From Flaviramulus sp. BrNp1-15 (GTDB taxonomy: Bacteria > Bacteroidota > Bacteroidia > Flavobacteriales > Flavobacteriaceae), in assembly GCF_022259695.1 (NCBI RefSeq), contig NZ_CP092099.1, positions 1,720,471 to 1,784,470 of the forward strand: a stretch of DNA of 64,000 nucleotides, read 5' to 3'. A program made the position numbers and the translations under genes. Under the pieces are notes generated by a model, which was not told the DNA's origin, made no database searches, and saw only the letters and a program-made list of their open reading frames with translations. Of the stretch, positions 36,492-46,274 are shown piece after piece (position 1 is the stretch's first letter; every line of letters starts with the position of its first letter).

Positions 36492-39400
36492 TTAAAATTC
36501 AACATTAACACCTAAAGTATATGTTCTAGGTGAGGGATAACGACCAGCATCAATTCCTGTTAGAAGTGTATTTTGGTTGTATGACCCTATTTCTGGATCA
36601 TATCCTGAGTAGTTTGTAAAAGTGTATAAGTTTTGAATACTACCGTATATTTTTAGCTTACCGATACCAATTTTTTCAGATAATTTAGAGTCTAAAGTGT
36701 AACCTAATGTTACATTCTGTATTCTAAGGTAAGAACCGTCTTCAACATATCTATCAGAAACATCTATATTTCTCGTATCATTTCTCGCTAATCTTGGAGA
36801 ACTTGCATCTGGATTATCAACTGACCAATAGTCTAATACTGAGTTTAACTGATTTGTATAAGTTCTGTTACCGGCAGTAAGTAATCTACCAATTCCGTTA
36901 AACACATCATTTCCATATGAACCTTGTAAAAATACTGATAAATCAAAATTTTTGTAATTAAATGAGTTTTGAAAACCAAACGTAAAGTCTGGATGTGGAT
37001 TTCCAATTACGGTTCTATCATTATCATCAATTACACCATCATTATTTTGATCTTTATATTTAATATCGCCTAACCAAGTAGTAGCAAAAAGTGCGTCTTC
37101 AAATGGTCTACCATATTGAATAGCGGCACCTTCAAAATCATCAACTGATCTGAACAAGCCCTCAACTTCAAGTCCGTAAAATAAGCCTAGAGGTTCACCT
37201 GGTCTTGTGATGGTTATATTTTGTTCACCATCATAATTAATATTCATAGTTCCGTTAATCTGTGTAACGTTATCTAAGCTTCTTACTTTGTTTTTGTAGT
37301 GTGATACAGTAAGTGAGGAATTCCAAGAGAAATTTTCGCTAGATGTATTGTAACTTAAAGTAACATCTATACCTTTATTTTCCATTTCTCCTAAATTCAC
37401 CCAAGGTGCTTGAATTGCACCAAATGCACTACCGCCAGTAATAAAATCGGTAGCTGCATACTGGTATAAGAAATCTTTAGACACTTTATTGTACAATTCT
37501 ATTGTTGCACTTAAGCTAGAGTCAAATAAAGAAAAATCTAATCCAAAGTTTGTTTGTACAGAGGATTCCCAAACCAAATCTGGATTTGGAAAATTAAATT
37601 GTAAAAAACCTGTTCCTAAGCCTGTATTCACAGTAGTTAATCTAGAGCCATAAGCAAAACCAGGGATATTTTGGTTTCCTACTTCACCATAACCACCGTA
37701 AATTTTTATATTTTGTATGGCATTGAAATCACTCATAAAATCTTCATTTGACATTTTCCAAGCTGCCGAAACAGAAGGAAAATACCCCCATTTATTACCA
37801 GCGGCAAAGTTTGAAGAACCATCAGCTCTTAATGACGCAGTCAAACTATATTTATTATCAAAAGAATAAATTAACCTTCCAAAATAAGATTCTAGTGCAG
37901 AACTTCCTTTATACTGTGTATTGTTATCATCTGCATCACCAGTACCTAAAATTGGCACTTCATTTCCAACAAAATCACCATCTGTTGATGTTGAACCTCC
38001 CCAGCTAGATTCTTGTGCCTCTGCTCCTAACATTACGGTAAGATCATGCTTTTCATTGAATGTATTATTATAGGTTAAAAAGTTTTTTATGATCCAGTAA
38101 TCATTTTGTCGGTTTGTGATACTTAATGTATTTGCACCAGCTGGAATAGCACCATAACTATAACTCGGAGTAAATCTATCTTGTAATTCAGTACCAAATG
38201 AACCACCAAATTCTGTTCTATGCGTAATATTTTCAGAAATTTTAAATTCAGCATATATATTACCTAAAATTGAATTTTTTCTCAATTTATTTCTAAGACT
38301 TAAAGCTTCTGCAATTGGGTTTCTTAATGCAAAAGCCACCTCGTCTGGAGTTACAGGACCAGCAAACGAGCCATCTAAATTATAAACGGGTATTGATGGA
38401 TTATTCAAAAGTGATAAACCAATAATACCATCACTTCTTCCATTTAAAGTTAATTTTTCATCTGTTCTACTAGCAGTAATGTTTACCCCAAAATTTATTC
38501 TATCACTTAATTTTGAATTAATATTTGCTCTAATAGTAGATCTATTGAAATCTGATCCTATAACAGTACCATCCTGATTAACGTGACCAGCAGAGACAAA
38601 ATAATTAGTACCTTCTTTTCCTCCAGAAAACGATATTTGATGACTTTCCATTAAAGCATTTTCAAAAATTTCTTCTTGCCAATTAGTTCCTCGTCCCAGT
38701 AACTCAGGTCTTAGATACTCTACAACTTCATTTAAACCATAGATATCGTTAATTGCATTTTGTAATCTTGCATATCCTGGTAAATCTAAAACTTCAATTT
38801 TGTTAGTAGGTTCTTGGATGGCTATAAAAGAATCATATGAGATTACAGCTTTTCCTTTTTTTCCTCTTTTGGTTGTAACAATAACAACACCATTTGAACC
38901 TCTAGAACCATAAATAGCCGTAGCAGATGCATCCTTTAAAATATTAATAGATTCAATATCATTCGGATTTAATGATGATAGTGGGCTTGTACCCCCTTGA
39001 GAGTCAGGATCACCTATTGAGCCTGCATCTCCAGAAACTGGCACACCATCTATAATATATAGAGGTTCACTAGATCCGGAAATGGAGTTAACACCACGTA
39101 TTCTAACAGATACCGAACTACCTGGTTGTCCAGAGTTTGTAGTGATACTTACACCAGCAGCTCTACCTTGCATCATTTGGTCTATACTAACCTGTGGAAT
39201 TGTTTCCAGTTGTTCCGTATCAACAGATGCTACAGAACCACTAATATCTTCTTTAAGTTGTGACCCATAACCAATTACTATAACTTCGTTTAAGCTTTCT
39301 AAGCTTTCAGTGAGAGAAATATTGATTGTTGATCTGCCATTAATATTTACCTCTTGAGTTGTAAAACCCAAATAGCTAAAAACTAAAGTTGCGTTTTCAT

Positions 39401-39620
39401 TTGCAGAAATAGAATAATTTCCGTCAAAATCACTCACAACTCCATTGCTGGTACCTTTTTCAAGTATATTTACTCCTGGAAGGGCTAATCCATTAGAGTC
39501 AGTTATAACCCCTTTAACTTGAATTTGAGCTAAGGCAATTTGACTAACCATAAAAAACATTAATACAGGCAAATAACGTTTTGCACAAATATTAATGTTC
39601 TTAAAAATTGTTTTTTGCAT
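36492..39620 (-). CDS. SusC/RagA-type TonB-linked outer-membrane transporter
   Basis: 1,042-residue TonB-dependent transporter that imports oligosaccharides. After a signal peptide ending ALAQ comes a carboxypeptidase-regulatory-like domain (KGVITDSNGLALPGVNILEK), a TonB-box-type stretch (LNEVIVIGYGSQ), the plug domain with the SusC signature SGSSEPLYIIDGVPVSGD and LNPNDIESINILKDASATAIYGSRG, and a 22-strand barrel ending YTLGVNVEF. First gene of the five-gene minus-strand operon; a -7-like box and an inverted repeat lie upstream. Confidence 0.96.
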   Translation of the reverse strand: MQKTIFKNINICAKRYLPVLMFFMVSQIALAQIQVKGVITDSNGLALPGVNILEKGTSNGVVSDFDGNYSISANENATLVFSYLGFTTQEVNINGRSTINISLTESLESLNEVIVIGYGSQLKEDISGSVASVDTEQLETIPQVSIDQMMQGRAAGVSITTNSGQPGSSVSVRIRGVNSISGSSEPLYIIDGVPVSGDAGSIGDPDSQGGTSPLSSLNPNDIESINILKDASATAIYGSRGSNGVVIVTTKRGKKGKAVISYDSFIAIQEPTNKIEVLDLPGYARLQNAINDIYGLNEVVEYLRPELLGRGTNWQEEIFENALMESHQISFSGGKEGTNYFVSAGHVNQDGTVIGSDFNRSTIRANINSKLSDRINFGVNITASRTDEKLTLNGRSDGIIGLSLLNNPSIPVYNLDGSFAGPVTPDEVAFALRNPIAEALSLRNKLRKNSILGNIYAEFKISENITHRTEFGGSFGTELQDRFTPSYSYGAIPAGANTLSITNRQNDYWIIKNFLTYNNTFNEKHDLTVMLGAEAQESSWGGSTSTDGDFVGNEVPILGTGDADDNNTQYKGSSALESYFGRLIYSFDNKYSLTASLRADGSSNFAAGNKWGYFPSVSAAWKMSNEDFMSDFNAIQNIKIYGGYGEVGNQNIPGFAYGSRLTTVNTGLGTGFLQFNFPNPDLVWESSVQTNFGLDFSLFDSSLSATIELYNKVSKDFLYQYAATDFITGGSAFGAIQAPWVNLGEMENKGIDVTLSYNTSSENFSWNSSLTVSHYKNKVRSLDNVTQINGTMNINYDGEQNITITRPGEPLGLFYGLEVEGLFRSVDDFEGAAIQYGRPFEDALFATTWLGDIKYKDQNNDGVIDDNDRTVIGNPHPDFTFGFQNSFNYKNFDLSVFLQGSYGNDVFNGIGRLLTAGNRTYTNQLNSVLDYWSVDNPDASSPRLARNDTRNIDVSDRYVEDGSYLRIQNVTLGYTLDSKLSEKIGIGKLKIYGSIQNLYTFTNYSGYDPEIGSYNQNTLLTGIDAGRYPSPRTYTLGVNVEF

Positions 39621-39708
39621 GTCTTTTTGTGTTAGTTGAATTAATTGATAATTTGAGCTTAATTATTTTGTGAGATACATAATTAAACCAGTAGTTTTTT
39701 GTTAATAT

Positions 39709-39759
39709 CAAAATTAAAGCAATTGTTAAATTAAGGTTAATATTATTTTGTCAATTGCT
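39709..39759 (-). promoter_or_regulatory. Putative susC promoter with spaced inverted repeat
   Basis: On the minus strand, TAATTTTG (39716-39709) fits TAnnTTTG. No TTG lies 20 bases upstream; instead AGCAATTG (39718-39725) and CAATTGCT (39752-39759) form an inverted repeat with 26 bases between arms, one arm adjoining the -7 box. A promoter lacking its -33 element with paired sites upstream fits activation, for example by the adjacent AraC protein. Inference only. Confidence 0.42.
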
Positions 39760-39865
39760 AATGAAATTTTTTCGATTAAATGACTCTTAGGGGGATAATA
39801 TTAAATGGAGTCCTTAAATAGCTGCTATTGAGGTAGGGAAAAGAAACAATTTTAATAAGAGAAAA

Positions 39866-40744
39866 CTATAGTATTCTTTTTATGCCAGAAAAGTCATTTT
39901 TGTATTGGCTAGGTGTGCATTTTTTTGATTTTTTAAAAACTCTATTAAAATTGGCTATATTGTTAAAACCACAGTTAAAAGCAATTTCAGAAATAGTGAT
40001 GTCTTTTTCTATTAACCGAATAGCTGCATGACCAATTCTTACATCATTAACATAGTCAACAAAAGTTTTTCCGGTTCTTTTTTTCATGAACCTATTAAAA
40101 GAAACTTGACTCATATTTACAAGGTCTGAAGCTTCTGCTAGAGTAATTTTTTTATCGTAATTTTCTTGAACGTACTCGTATATTTTCTTGATTTTGTCGC
40201 TATTCTCAAAACTATCTCTATTTATAGTGTAGCTGGAGAGAAGTCTTTGGTTTCTGGAGTTTGCAAGATCATGCAGTATAGAAACTAGTTCTAGAAAATA
40301 GTCCATACCATCTAGCTTTGAAACTTGAGCAAGACGTTCGTATAATTCAGAACTTATTTTTTTAGAAAATAAAATCCCATGTATAGATCGGTCAAACATA
40401 TCTTTAATAGGTTTCATTATCTTTCTAGAAAGCAATTCATTATTAAATAAATGTTCATCAAACTGGATAGTAATTTCTCTCATCTCTTGCCCTTTATTAT
40501 TGTTGTTCAACCAACCATGATGTAAGTTGGGACCAACCAAAACGAGTTCTATGTCATCTATCTCTTCAATACTGTCGCCAATGACTCTATTAACCCCTTT
40601 GCCATTATGGATAAAATTAAGCTCGTATTCTGGATGAAAATGAACTGGAAAGTCAAATTCTTCTTTAACTCTATCAAAAACCAAAAAGCTATCTTCAGGA
40701 GATAAAGGAGTTATTTCTCTATGTACTTTGTTTAATATACTCAT
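39866..40744 (-). CDS. AraC family regulator with cupin sensor domain (copy 1)
   Basis: 292 residues. The N-terminal cupin fold is marked by FPVHFHPEYELNFIHNGKGVNRVIGD, with His and Glu at positions that usually hold metal or sugar, and ends near residue 130. The C-terminal double helix-turn-helix has KITLAEASDLVNMSQVSFNRFMKKRTGKTFVDYVNDVRIGHA and ITISEIAFNCGFNNIANFNRVFKKSKKCTPSQYK. It sits between the two main operons (susC on one side, GH26 on the other), so it probably activates both in response to a mannan-derived sugar. Clear paralogue of the gene at 56357-57232. Confidence 0.9.
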   Translation of the reverse strand: MSILNKVHREITPLSPEDSFLVFDRVKEEFDFPVHFHPEYELNFIHNGKGVNRVIGDSIEEIDDIELVLVGPNLHHGWLNNNNKGQEMREITIQFDEHLFNNELLSRKIMKPIKDMFDRSIHGILFSKKISSELYERLAQVSKLDGMDYFLELVSILHDLANSRNQRLLSSYTINRDSFENSDKIKKIYEYVQENYDKKITLAEASDLVNMSQVSFNRFMKKRTGKTFVDYVNDVRIGHAAIRLIEKDITISEIAFNCGFNNIANFNRVFKKSKKCTPSQYKNDFSGIKRIL

Positions 40745-40770
40745 TTTTGTTGCAATTATAGTTTATAATA

Positions 40771-40788
40771 ATGATAAAATAATATCAT
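40771..40788. promoter_or_regulatory. Inverted repeat between araC copy 1 and GH26
   Basis: ATGATA, six bases, TATCAT. It lies 27 bases upstream of the araC start and about 108 bases upstream of GH26, where a shared operator could be. The region is extremely AT-rich, so chance palindromes are common. Confidence 0.28.
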
Positions 40789-40895
40789 AGTTATAATTTG
40801 TATAATTATTAATTTTGAATTTAATAAAATTGAGACCGCTAAATTATATATTTTGTATTTTAAATGGTATAAAATTACCAAAAAACTACGATTGA

Positions 40896-42047
40896 ATGCA
40901 AGAACACCATAAATTTTTAAATTTTAAAAAGTATGTAACCACTATATTAATAGTGCTTATTTTTACTTCGCTTAACTCTTGTAAGCCTTTTTATAATTCA
41001 GTTTACGAAAAACCTCAATTGGTTGATAGTAAACCGTCAAAACAATTGAAAAAGCTACACAAAAAATTATTTTACATTTCCAAGAACGGTTTCGCTATAG
41101 GGCATCAAGATGCTACCTCTTATGGAATTGGATGGAAAGAAGTAGACTATCCAAATACTATAAAAAGTGATGTGAATGATATAGTTGGAGATTTTCCTGC
41201 GGTTTATGGTTTTGATATAGGAAGAATTGAACATGGTCATAATAAAAATTTAGATGGTGTACCTTTTGAAACTATGCGTAAACTAATGATTGATGCATAT
41301 AAGAAAGGTGGGGTTATTACCGTGAGTTGGCATGCAGACAATCCTACAACTGGAGGAGATTCTTGGGATAAAACACCTGCAGTTAAGGACATTATTGAAA
41401 ATGGAAAACATAGAGAGAAATATATACTTTGGCTAGACCGAGTTGCCACTTTTTTAAAATCTGTAAAATATAAAGGCAAGAAAGTGCCAATCATCTTCAG
41501 ACCTTTTCATGAAATGAATGGAGCTTGGTTTTGGTGGGGTGATCCAAATTGTACAGCTTCAGAATATGTTCAATTGTGGCAAGAAACCGTTAATTATTTA
41601 AAAAATAAGCATAAATTACACAGCTTAATTTATGCTTATTCGCCAAATAAGTTAAATCCTAATGATGATTACATGAAGTATTATCCTGGTGACAATTATG
41701 TTGATTTTTTTGGAATTGATATTTACGATTTTAATAACTCTGAAGATTATAAAACATCTGTTGTAAACGATTTAAAAATTGTTAGAAGTATAGCAACATC
41801 AAAAAATAAATTATACGCTTTTACAGAAACTGGTTTAGAGGCAATTCCAAACAATAAATGGTTTACAGATGTTGTATATCCAAGTATTGAAAATACAGGA
41901 ATAGCGTATATTTTATTTTGGAGAAATTACACAAAAAAACATCATTATATGCCATATAAAACACATGTAAGTGAAGATGACTTCAAAAAGTTTGAAAAAT
42001 TCCCAAAAACACTTTTCCTAAAAGATATTAATAGTATTACAGACTAA
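40896..42047 (+). CDS. GH26 beta-mannanase, lipoprotein
   Basis: Hydrolyses beta-1,4-mannan. 383 residues; a long N-terminal stretch precedes the hydrophobic segment and lipobox LNSC (Cys29), followed by KPFYN with no acidic export signal, so a periplasmic-facing anchor is likely. Catalytic residues of GH26 are present: acid/base Glu206 in FRPFHEMNGAWFWWG and nucleophile Glu311 in AFTETGLE. Placed directly before a sugar symporter and the mannobiose enzymes, it may be the mannobiose-releasing enzyme, as in the mannobiose locus of Bacteroides fragilis. First gene of a six-gene operon. Confidence 0.93.
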   Translation: MQEHHKFLNFKKYVTTILIVLIFTSLNSCKPFYNSVYEKPQLVDSKPSKQLKKLHKKLFYISKNGFAIGHQDATSYGIGWKEVDYPNTIKSDVNDIVGDFPAVYGFDIGRIEHGHNKNLDGVPFETMRKLMIDAYKKGGVITVSWHADNPTTGGDSWDKTPAVKDIIENGKHREKYILWLDRVATFLKSVKYKGKKVPIIFRPFHEMNGAWFWWGDPNCTASEYVQLWQETVNYLKNKHKLHSLIYAYSPNKLNPNDDYMKYYPGDNYVDFFGIDIYDFNNSEDYKTSVVNDLKIVRSIATSKNKLYAFTETGLEAIPNNKWFTDVVYPSIENTGIAYILFWRNYTKKHHYMPYKTHVSEDDFKKFEKFPKTLFLKDINSITD

Positions 42048-42060
42048 CTTAAACCAACTT

Positions 42061-43896
42061 ATGAATTTATTACATACCGTAGATATTTTAATAATTGCAC
42101 TTTATTTAATTACCATAATAGTAATAGGTTTGGTGCTCAGAAAAAAAGCACAACGAAGTAAAGACGATTATTTATTGGGGGGTAAGTCTATTCCTTGGTA
42201 TATGTTGGGGCTTTCAAATGCCTCTGGAATGTTTGATATTTCTGGAACCATATGGTTGGTTACATTAATGTTTGTTTATGGTATTAAAAGTGCTTGGATA
42301 CCTTGGCTATGGCCAGTATTTAATCAAATCTTCTTAATGGTTTACTTATCAAAATGGTTGAGACGATCTAACGCTACAACCGGTGCAGAGTGGATAGGTA
42401 CACGATTTGGATTTGGAAAAGGGGCGAAGCTATCACATATAATTGTTGTTGTTTTTGCTTTAGTGGTGTGCTTAGGTTATTTAGCTTACGGCTTTATAGG
42501 TTTAGGGAAGTTCGTAGAAATATTCATGCCTTGGGAGTTTGTTAGTAATTATATTCCTTTCGATATACCCTTAGAATATGTTCCTCATTTTTATGGAACA
42601 ATCTTTACGCTATTTGCTGTGTTTTATTCATTACTGGGAGGAATGTCTGGTATTGTTTGGGCAGATGTTGTACAGTTTACAATCATGACAATTGCTGCAT
42701 TAGTAATTGGTTATTTAGGTTGGCAAGCAGTTGGTGCTTCAAATTTAAATGTACCTGATGGATGGATGAATCCGTTTATAGGTGAGTTAAGCATGGACTG
42801 GACTGAAATTATTCCAGAAGTTAATCAAAAAATTAAAGATGATGGGTTTGGTATTTTCAGCATATTCTTATTTATGATGCTGTTTAAAGGTGTATTAGTA
42901 AGTGTTGCAGGTCCTGCGCCAACTTACGATATGCAAAAAATACTCTCAACTAAATCACCGGCAGAAGCTTCTAAAATGAGTGGTTTTGTTTCGGTTATTT
43001 TAATGCCAATTCGTTATTTAATGATTGCAGGTTTCGCTGCATTGGCATTAATTTATTATGAGAAATTGGATTTATTAAATGCAGCTGGAAATATAGATTT
43101 TGAATTGATACTTCCAACAGCTATAAAAACTTTTGTACCCGTTGGTTTATTAGGATTGCTTTTAGCAGGATTAATTGCTGCGTTTATGTCAACTTTTGCA
43201 GGAACATTAAATGCTGCACAAGCGTATTTGGTAAACGATATTTATTTAAAATATGTTAAACCAGATGCAAAAACCAATCAGGTTAAAAACATGAATTACC
43301 TAACAGGACTAGTTGTAGTTATAATAAGTATAGTTCTTGGCTTTTTTGCAGAAGATGTTAATTCGGTTTTAAATATTATAGTATCAGTGCTTTATGGTAG
43401 TTATGTGGGGGCTAATATTTTAAAATGGCACTGGTGGCGTTTTAATGGTGAAGGTTTTTTCTGGGGTATGGTTGCTGGTTTAATAGCAGCTTATTTTGCA
43501 CCAATGTTATTTCCAGATACGAACGAACTCTATTTATTCCCAATATTATTAGTGGTTTCATTAATAGGAAGTATTGTAGGTACATATTCTGCTCCACCAA
43601 CAGAAGAAGCTGTTCTAAAAACATTTTATAAAAATGTAAGACCATGGGGCTTTTGGAAACCAATAAATGACAAATTAGTTGCTGAAGACCCTAACTTCAA
43701 AAAGAATAAAGATTTTGGTAGAGATATGTTTAATGTGGTTGTGGGTATTGTTGCCCAAACGGTGTTAGTAATTCTACCAATGTACATAATATTCAGACAA
43801 AGTATGCCAATATATATATCACTTGCTATCTTGGTAGTTAGTGTGCTATTGTTGAAAAAATACTGGTGGAATAAATTAGAAGAGAAATTAGATTAA
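42061..43896 (+). CDS. Sodium:solute symporter (SSS family)
   Basis: 611-residue inner-membrane carrier with about 14 hydrophobic helices. It begins LLHTVDILIIALYLITIIVIGLVLRKKAQRSKDDYLLGGKSIPWYMLGLSNASGMFD, the SSS N-terminus; a typical GLLLAGLIAAFMSTFAGTLNAA helix with small/hydroxyl residues, as in Na+-binding sites, is present. From its place between GH26 and GH130 it most likely imports mannobiose or mannosyl-glucose with Na+. The gap to GH26 is 13 bases and to GH130 18 bases. Confidence 0.92.
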   Translation: MNLLHTVDILIIALYLITIIVIGLVLRKKAQRSKDDYLLGGKSIPWYMLGLSNASGMFDISGTIWLVTLMFVYGIKSAWIPWLWPVFNQIFLMVYLSKWLRRSNATTGAEWIGTRFGFGKGAKLSHIIVVVFALVVCLGYLAYGFIGLGKFVEIFMPWEFVSNYIPFDIPLEYVPHFYGTIFTLFAVFYSLLGGMSGIVWADVVQFTIMTIAALVIGYLGWQAVGASNLNVPDGWMNPFIGELSMDWTEIIPEVNQKIKDDGFGIFSIFLFMMLFKGVLVSVAGPAPTYDMQKILSTKSPAEASKMSGFVSVILMPIRYLMIAGFAALALIYYEKLDLLNAAGNIDFELILPTAIKTFVPVGLLGLLLAGLIAAFMSTFAGTLNAAQAYLVNDIYLKYVKPDAKTNQVKNMNYLTGLVVVIISIVLGFFAEDVNSVLNIIVSVLYGSYVGANILKWHWWRFNGEGFFWGMVAGLIAAYFAPMLFPDTNELYLFPILLVVSLIGSIVGTYSAPPTEEAVLKTFYKNVRPWGFWKPINDKLVAEDPNFKKNKDFGRDMFNVVVGIVAQTVLVILPMYIIFRQSMPIYISLAILVVSVLLLKKYWWNKLEEKLD

Positions 43897-43914
43897 CCAA
43901 AAATTAAAAATAAA

Positions 43915-45090
43915 TTGTACAAAGTAGTTTCACATATAGATAAGGTAAAGGAACAGTATTCCAAATTAATTAATAAAAGGAATAAACCAGTTTCTAAAAC
44001 TAATGGTGTTTTTAAAAGATTTAAAAACCCTGTTGTAACTTCAGAACATATTCCTATTCATTGGAGATATGATTTAAATCCTCAAACAAATCCTAATGCT
44101 CTAGAACGTATTGGCTTTAATGCAGCGTTTAATGCAGGTGCGATGAAGTGGAATGACGCCTACCTTATATGTGTTCGCGTTGAAGGTAATGATAGAAAAT
44201 CATTCTTTGCTATAGCAGAAAGCCCTAATGGTATTGATGGTTTTGAGTTTTGGGACAAACCATGTGTAATACCTCAAATTAAAGGTAACCCAGACACCAA
44301 TGCATACGATATGCGTCTTATAAATCATGAAGATGGTTGGATTTATGGTGTTTTTTGTACCGAGCGAAAAGATCCAAATGTACCTGTGGAAGATACAAGT
44401 AGTGCCATTGCAAATGCAGGCATTGTAAGAACAAAAGACTTAATTAATTGGGAACGCTTGCCAGATTTAATTTCAAACTCTGGTCAACAACGCAATGTGG
44501 TACTTCATCCAGAATTTGTAAATGGTAAGTATGCTGTTTATACAAGACCTCAAGATGGATTTATAAGTGTAGGCTCTGGCGGCGGTATTGGATTAGGCTA
44601 CATAGATGATATGGAAAACCCAATTGTAAAAGATGAAAAAATCATATTTGGTAAAACCTACCATACTATATATGAACTTAAAAATGGTTTAGGTCCAGCA
44701 CCAATAAAAACCGAAAAAGGTTGGTTGCATCTTGCACATGGAGTAAGAAATACAGCAGCAGGATTGCGTTATACACTTTATATGTTTATGACAGATTTAA
44801 ATGATATCTCAAAAGTAACATATAAACCAGGAGGCCATTTTATGGCGCCTGAAAATGATGAACGGGTAGGAGATGTGTCAAATGTGTTATTCTCTAACGG
44901 CTGGATAGCAAATTGTGATGGAAAAGTTTATATCTATTATGCCTCATCAGATACCAGAATGCATGTTGCAACATCAACTATTGAAAAATTAGTTGATTAT
45001 TGCATGAATACTCCAGAAGATAAATACACTTCTGCAGGTTCTGTTGAAACAATTATAAATCTTATTGATAAAAACAAAGGGCTTTATTAA
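43915..45090 (+). CDS. GH130 4-O-beta-D-mannosyl-D-glucose phosphorylase
   Basis: Cytoplasmic phosphorylase turning beta-mannosyl-1,4-glucose plus phosphate into mannose-1-phosphate and glucose. 391 residues matching GH130 subfamily 1: RFKNPVVTSEHIPIHWRYDLN, ERIGFNAAFNAGAMKWNDAYLICVRVEG, the catalytic Asp132 in NAYDMRLINHEDGWIYGVFCTE, and FGKTYHTIYELKNGLGPAPIKTEKGWLHLAHGVR for phosphate contact. Translation must begin at TTG (43915): the frame upstream is closed by the symporter stop and holds no ATG. The stop overlaps the next ATG (TAATG). Confidence 0.94.
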   Translation: MYKVVSHIDKVKEQYSKLINKRNKPVSKTNGVFKRFKNPVVTSEHIPIHWRYDLNPQTNPNALERIGFNAAFNAGAMKWNDAYLICVRVEGNDRKSFFAIAESPNGIDGFEFWDKPCVIPQIKGNPDTNAYDMRLINHEDGWIYGVFCTERKDPNVPVEDTSSAIANAGIVRTKDLINWERLPDLISNSGQQRNVVLHPEFVNGKYAVYTRPQDGFISVGSGGGIGLGYIDDMENPIVKDEKIIFGKTYHTIYELKNGLGPAPIKTEKGWLHLAHGVRNTAAGLRYTLYMFMTDLNDISKVTYKPGGHFMAPENDERVGDVSNVLFSNGWIANCDGKVYIYYASSDTRMHVATSTIEKLVDYCMNTPEDKYTSAGSVETIINLIDKNKGLY

Positions 45091-46271
45091 TGACTGATGC
45101 TTATACTGAACTTAAATCAGAACTTAATTCTGAATTAAAAAACATATTAAGCTATTGGGTTAAAAATACTTTAGATGATGAGTATGGGGGTTTTGTTGGT
45201 AAAATAAATCATTACAACAAAATTATACCAAAAGCATCAAAAGGTATAATTCTAAACACTCGTATTCTTTGGTCGTTTTCAGCAGCGTCAAATTATTTGA
45301 AAACTAATGAATATGAATTGATTTGTGAAAGAGCTTTTAATTATTTGAAAGATAATTTTAAAGACAACAAATATAAAGGTGTTTATTGGGAGCTAGATTA
45401 CAAAGGAAACCCTTTAAATATACGTAAACAAGTTTATGCACAAGCTTTCACTATTTATGCATTGTCTGAATATTACATGTTCACTAAAAATGAGGAGGCA
45501 AAAAATTGGGCAATAGAAATTTTTGAACTGTTAGAAAAATACGCCAAAGACGAACTTAATCTTGGCTACTTCGAAGCATTTAATGAAGATTGGTCGCCTA
45601 TTGAAGACATGCGCTTAAGTGATAAAGATATGAATGCCTCTAAAACCATGAATACACATCTTCATGTTTTAGAAGCCTATACATCACTGTTGCTGATTTA
45701 TGATAGTGAAAACTTAAAAAAATCGCTTAAACAATTAGTAGAATTGTTTTTTGATAATTTTTTAAATGATAAAAACCATTATGAATTATTTTTTAATGAT
45801 GAGTGGCAGTTGTTAAGTAACACAGTGTCTTATGGTCATGATATTGAAGCGGCATGGTTAATTATTGATGCTGCAAAACTACTTAATGATGAAGTATTGT
45901 TAAATAAAGCAAACACTTTAGCGGTTGTAGTTGCTGATACTTTTTTAAATGAAGCCATAGATAAAGATGGAGCAGTATTAAATGAAAAAAATATAACAAC
46001 AAATCATGTTGATACTGATAGACATTGGTGGCCACAAGTTGAAGCATTAATAGGTTTAAATTATGTATTTAAGTTAAGTCCAGATCAAGATTATTTAGAG
46101 ACTTCAATAAAAATATGGGAATACACAAAAAAGCATTTGATAGATTACAAAAATGGAGAATGGTTTTTTAGAGTATCAAAAAAAGGAAAAGTATATAAAG
46201 AAGAAGACAAAGTAAGTATGTGGAAAGCACCATATCACACATCACGAGCTTGTATTAAATTAAATATTTAG
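45090..46271 (+). CDS. AGE-family epimerase (cellobiose/mannobiose 2-epimerase)
   Basis: Converts the reducing-end mannose of mannobiose to glucose, giving the substrate for GH130. 393 residues forming an (alpha/alpha)6 barrel: TRILWSFSAASNYLK, YWELDYKGNPLNIRKQVYAQAFTIYALSEYY, the His-containing MNTHLHVLEAYTSLL, YGHDIEAAWLI, HVDTDRHWWPQVEALIG and MWKAPYHTSRAC, which supply the conserved catalytic His residues. It has no signal peptide. It overlaps GH130 by one base, so the two enzymes are translationally coupled. Confidence 0.92.
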   Translation: MTDAYTELKSELNSELKNILSYWVKNTLDDEYGGFVGKINHYNKIIPKASKGIILNTRILWSFSAASNYLKTNEYELICERAFNYLKDNFKDNKYKGVYWELDYKGNPLNIRKQVYAQAFTIYALSEYYMFTKNEEAKNWAIEIFELLEKYAKDELNLGYFEAFNEDWSPIEDMRLSDKDMNASKTMNTHLHVLEAYTSLLLIYDSENLKKSLKQLVELFFDNFLNDKNHYELFFNDEWQLLSNTVSYGHDIEAAWLIIDAAKLLNDEVLLNKANTLAVVVADTFLNEAIDKDGAVLNEKNITTNHVDTDRHWWPQVEALIGLNYVFKLSPDQDYLETSIKIWEYTKKHLIDYKNGEWFFRVSKKGKVYKEEDKVSMWKAPYHTSRACIKLNI

Positions 46272-46274
46272 ACT

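Noticed and set aside
39770-39784. Partial match GATTAAATGAC to the bipartite element upstream of susC
   Set aside because: Only short parts of the two blocks are fused without the spacer, and CAATATTG is absent; within chance for AT-rich DNA.
40741-40895. Several more short palindromes between araC copy 1 and GH26
   Set aside because: For example ATTATA-GTT-TATAAT; composition is almost only A/T, so such repeats are expected. Only the best one was listed.
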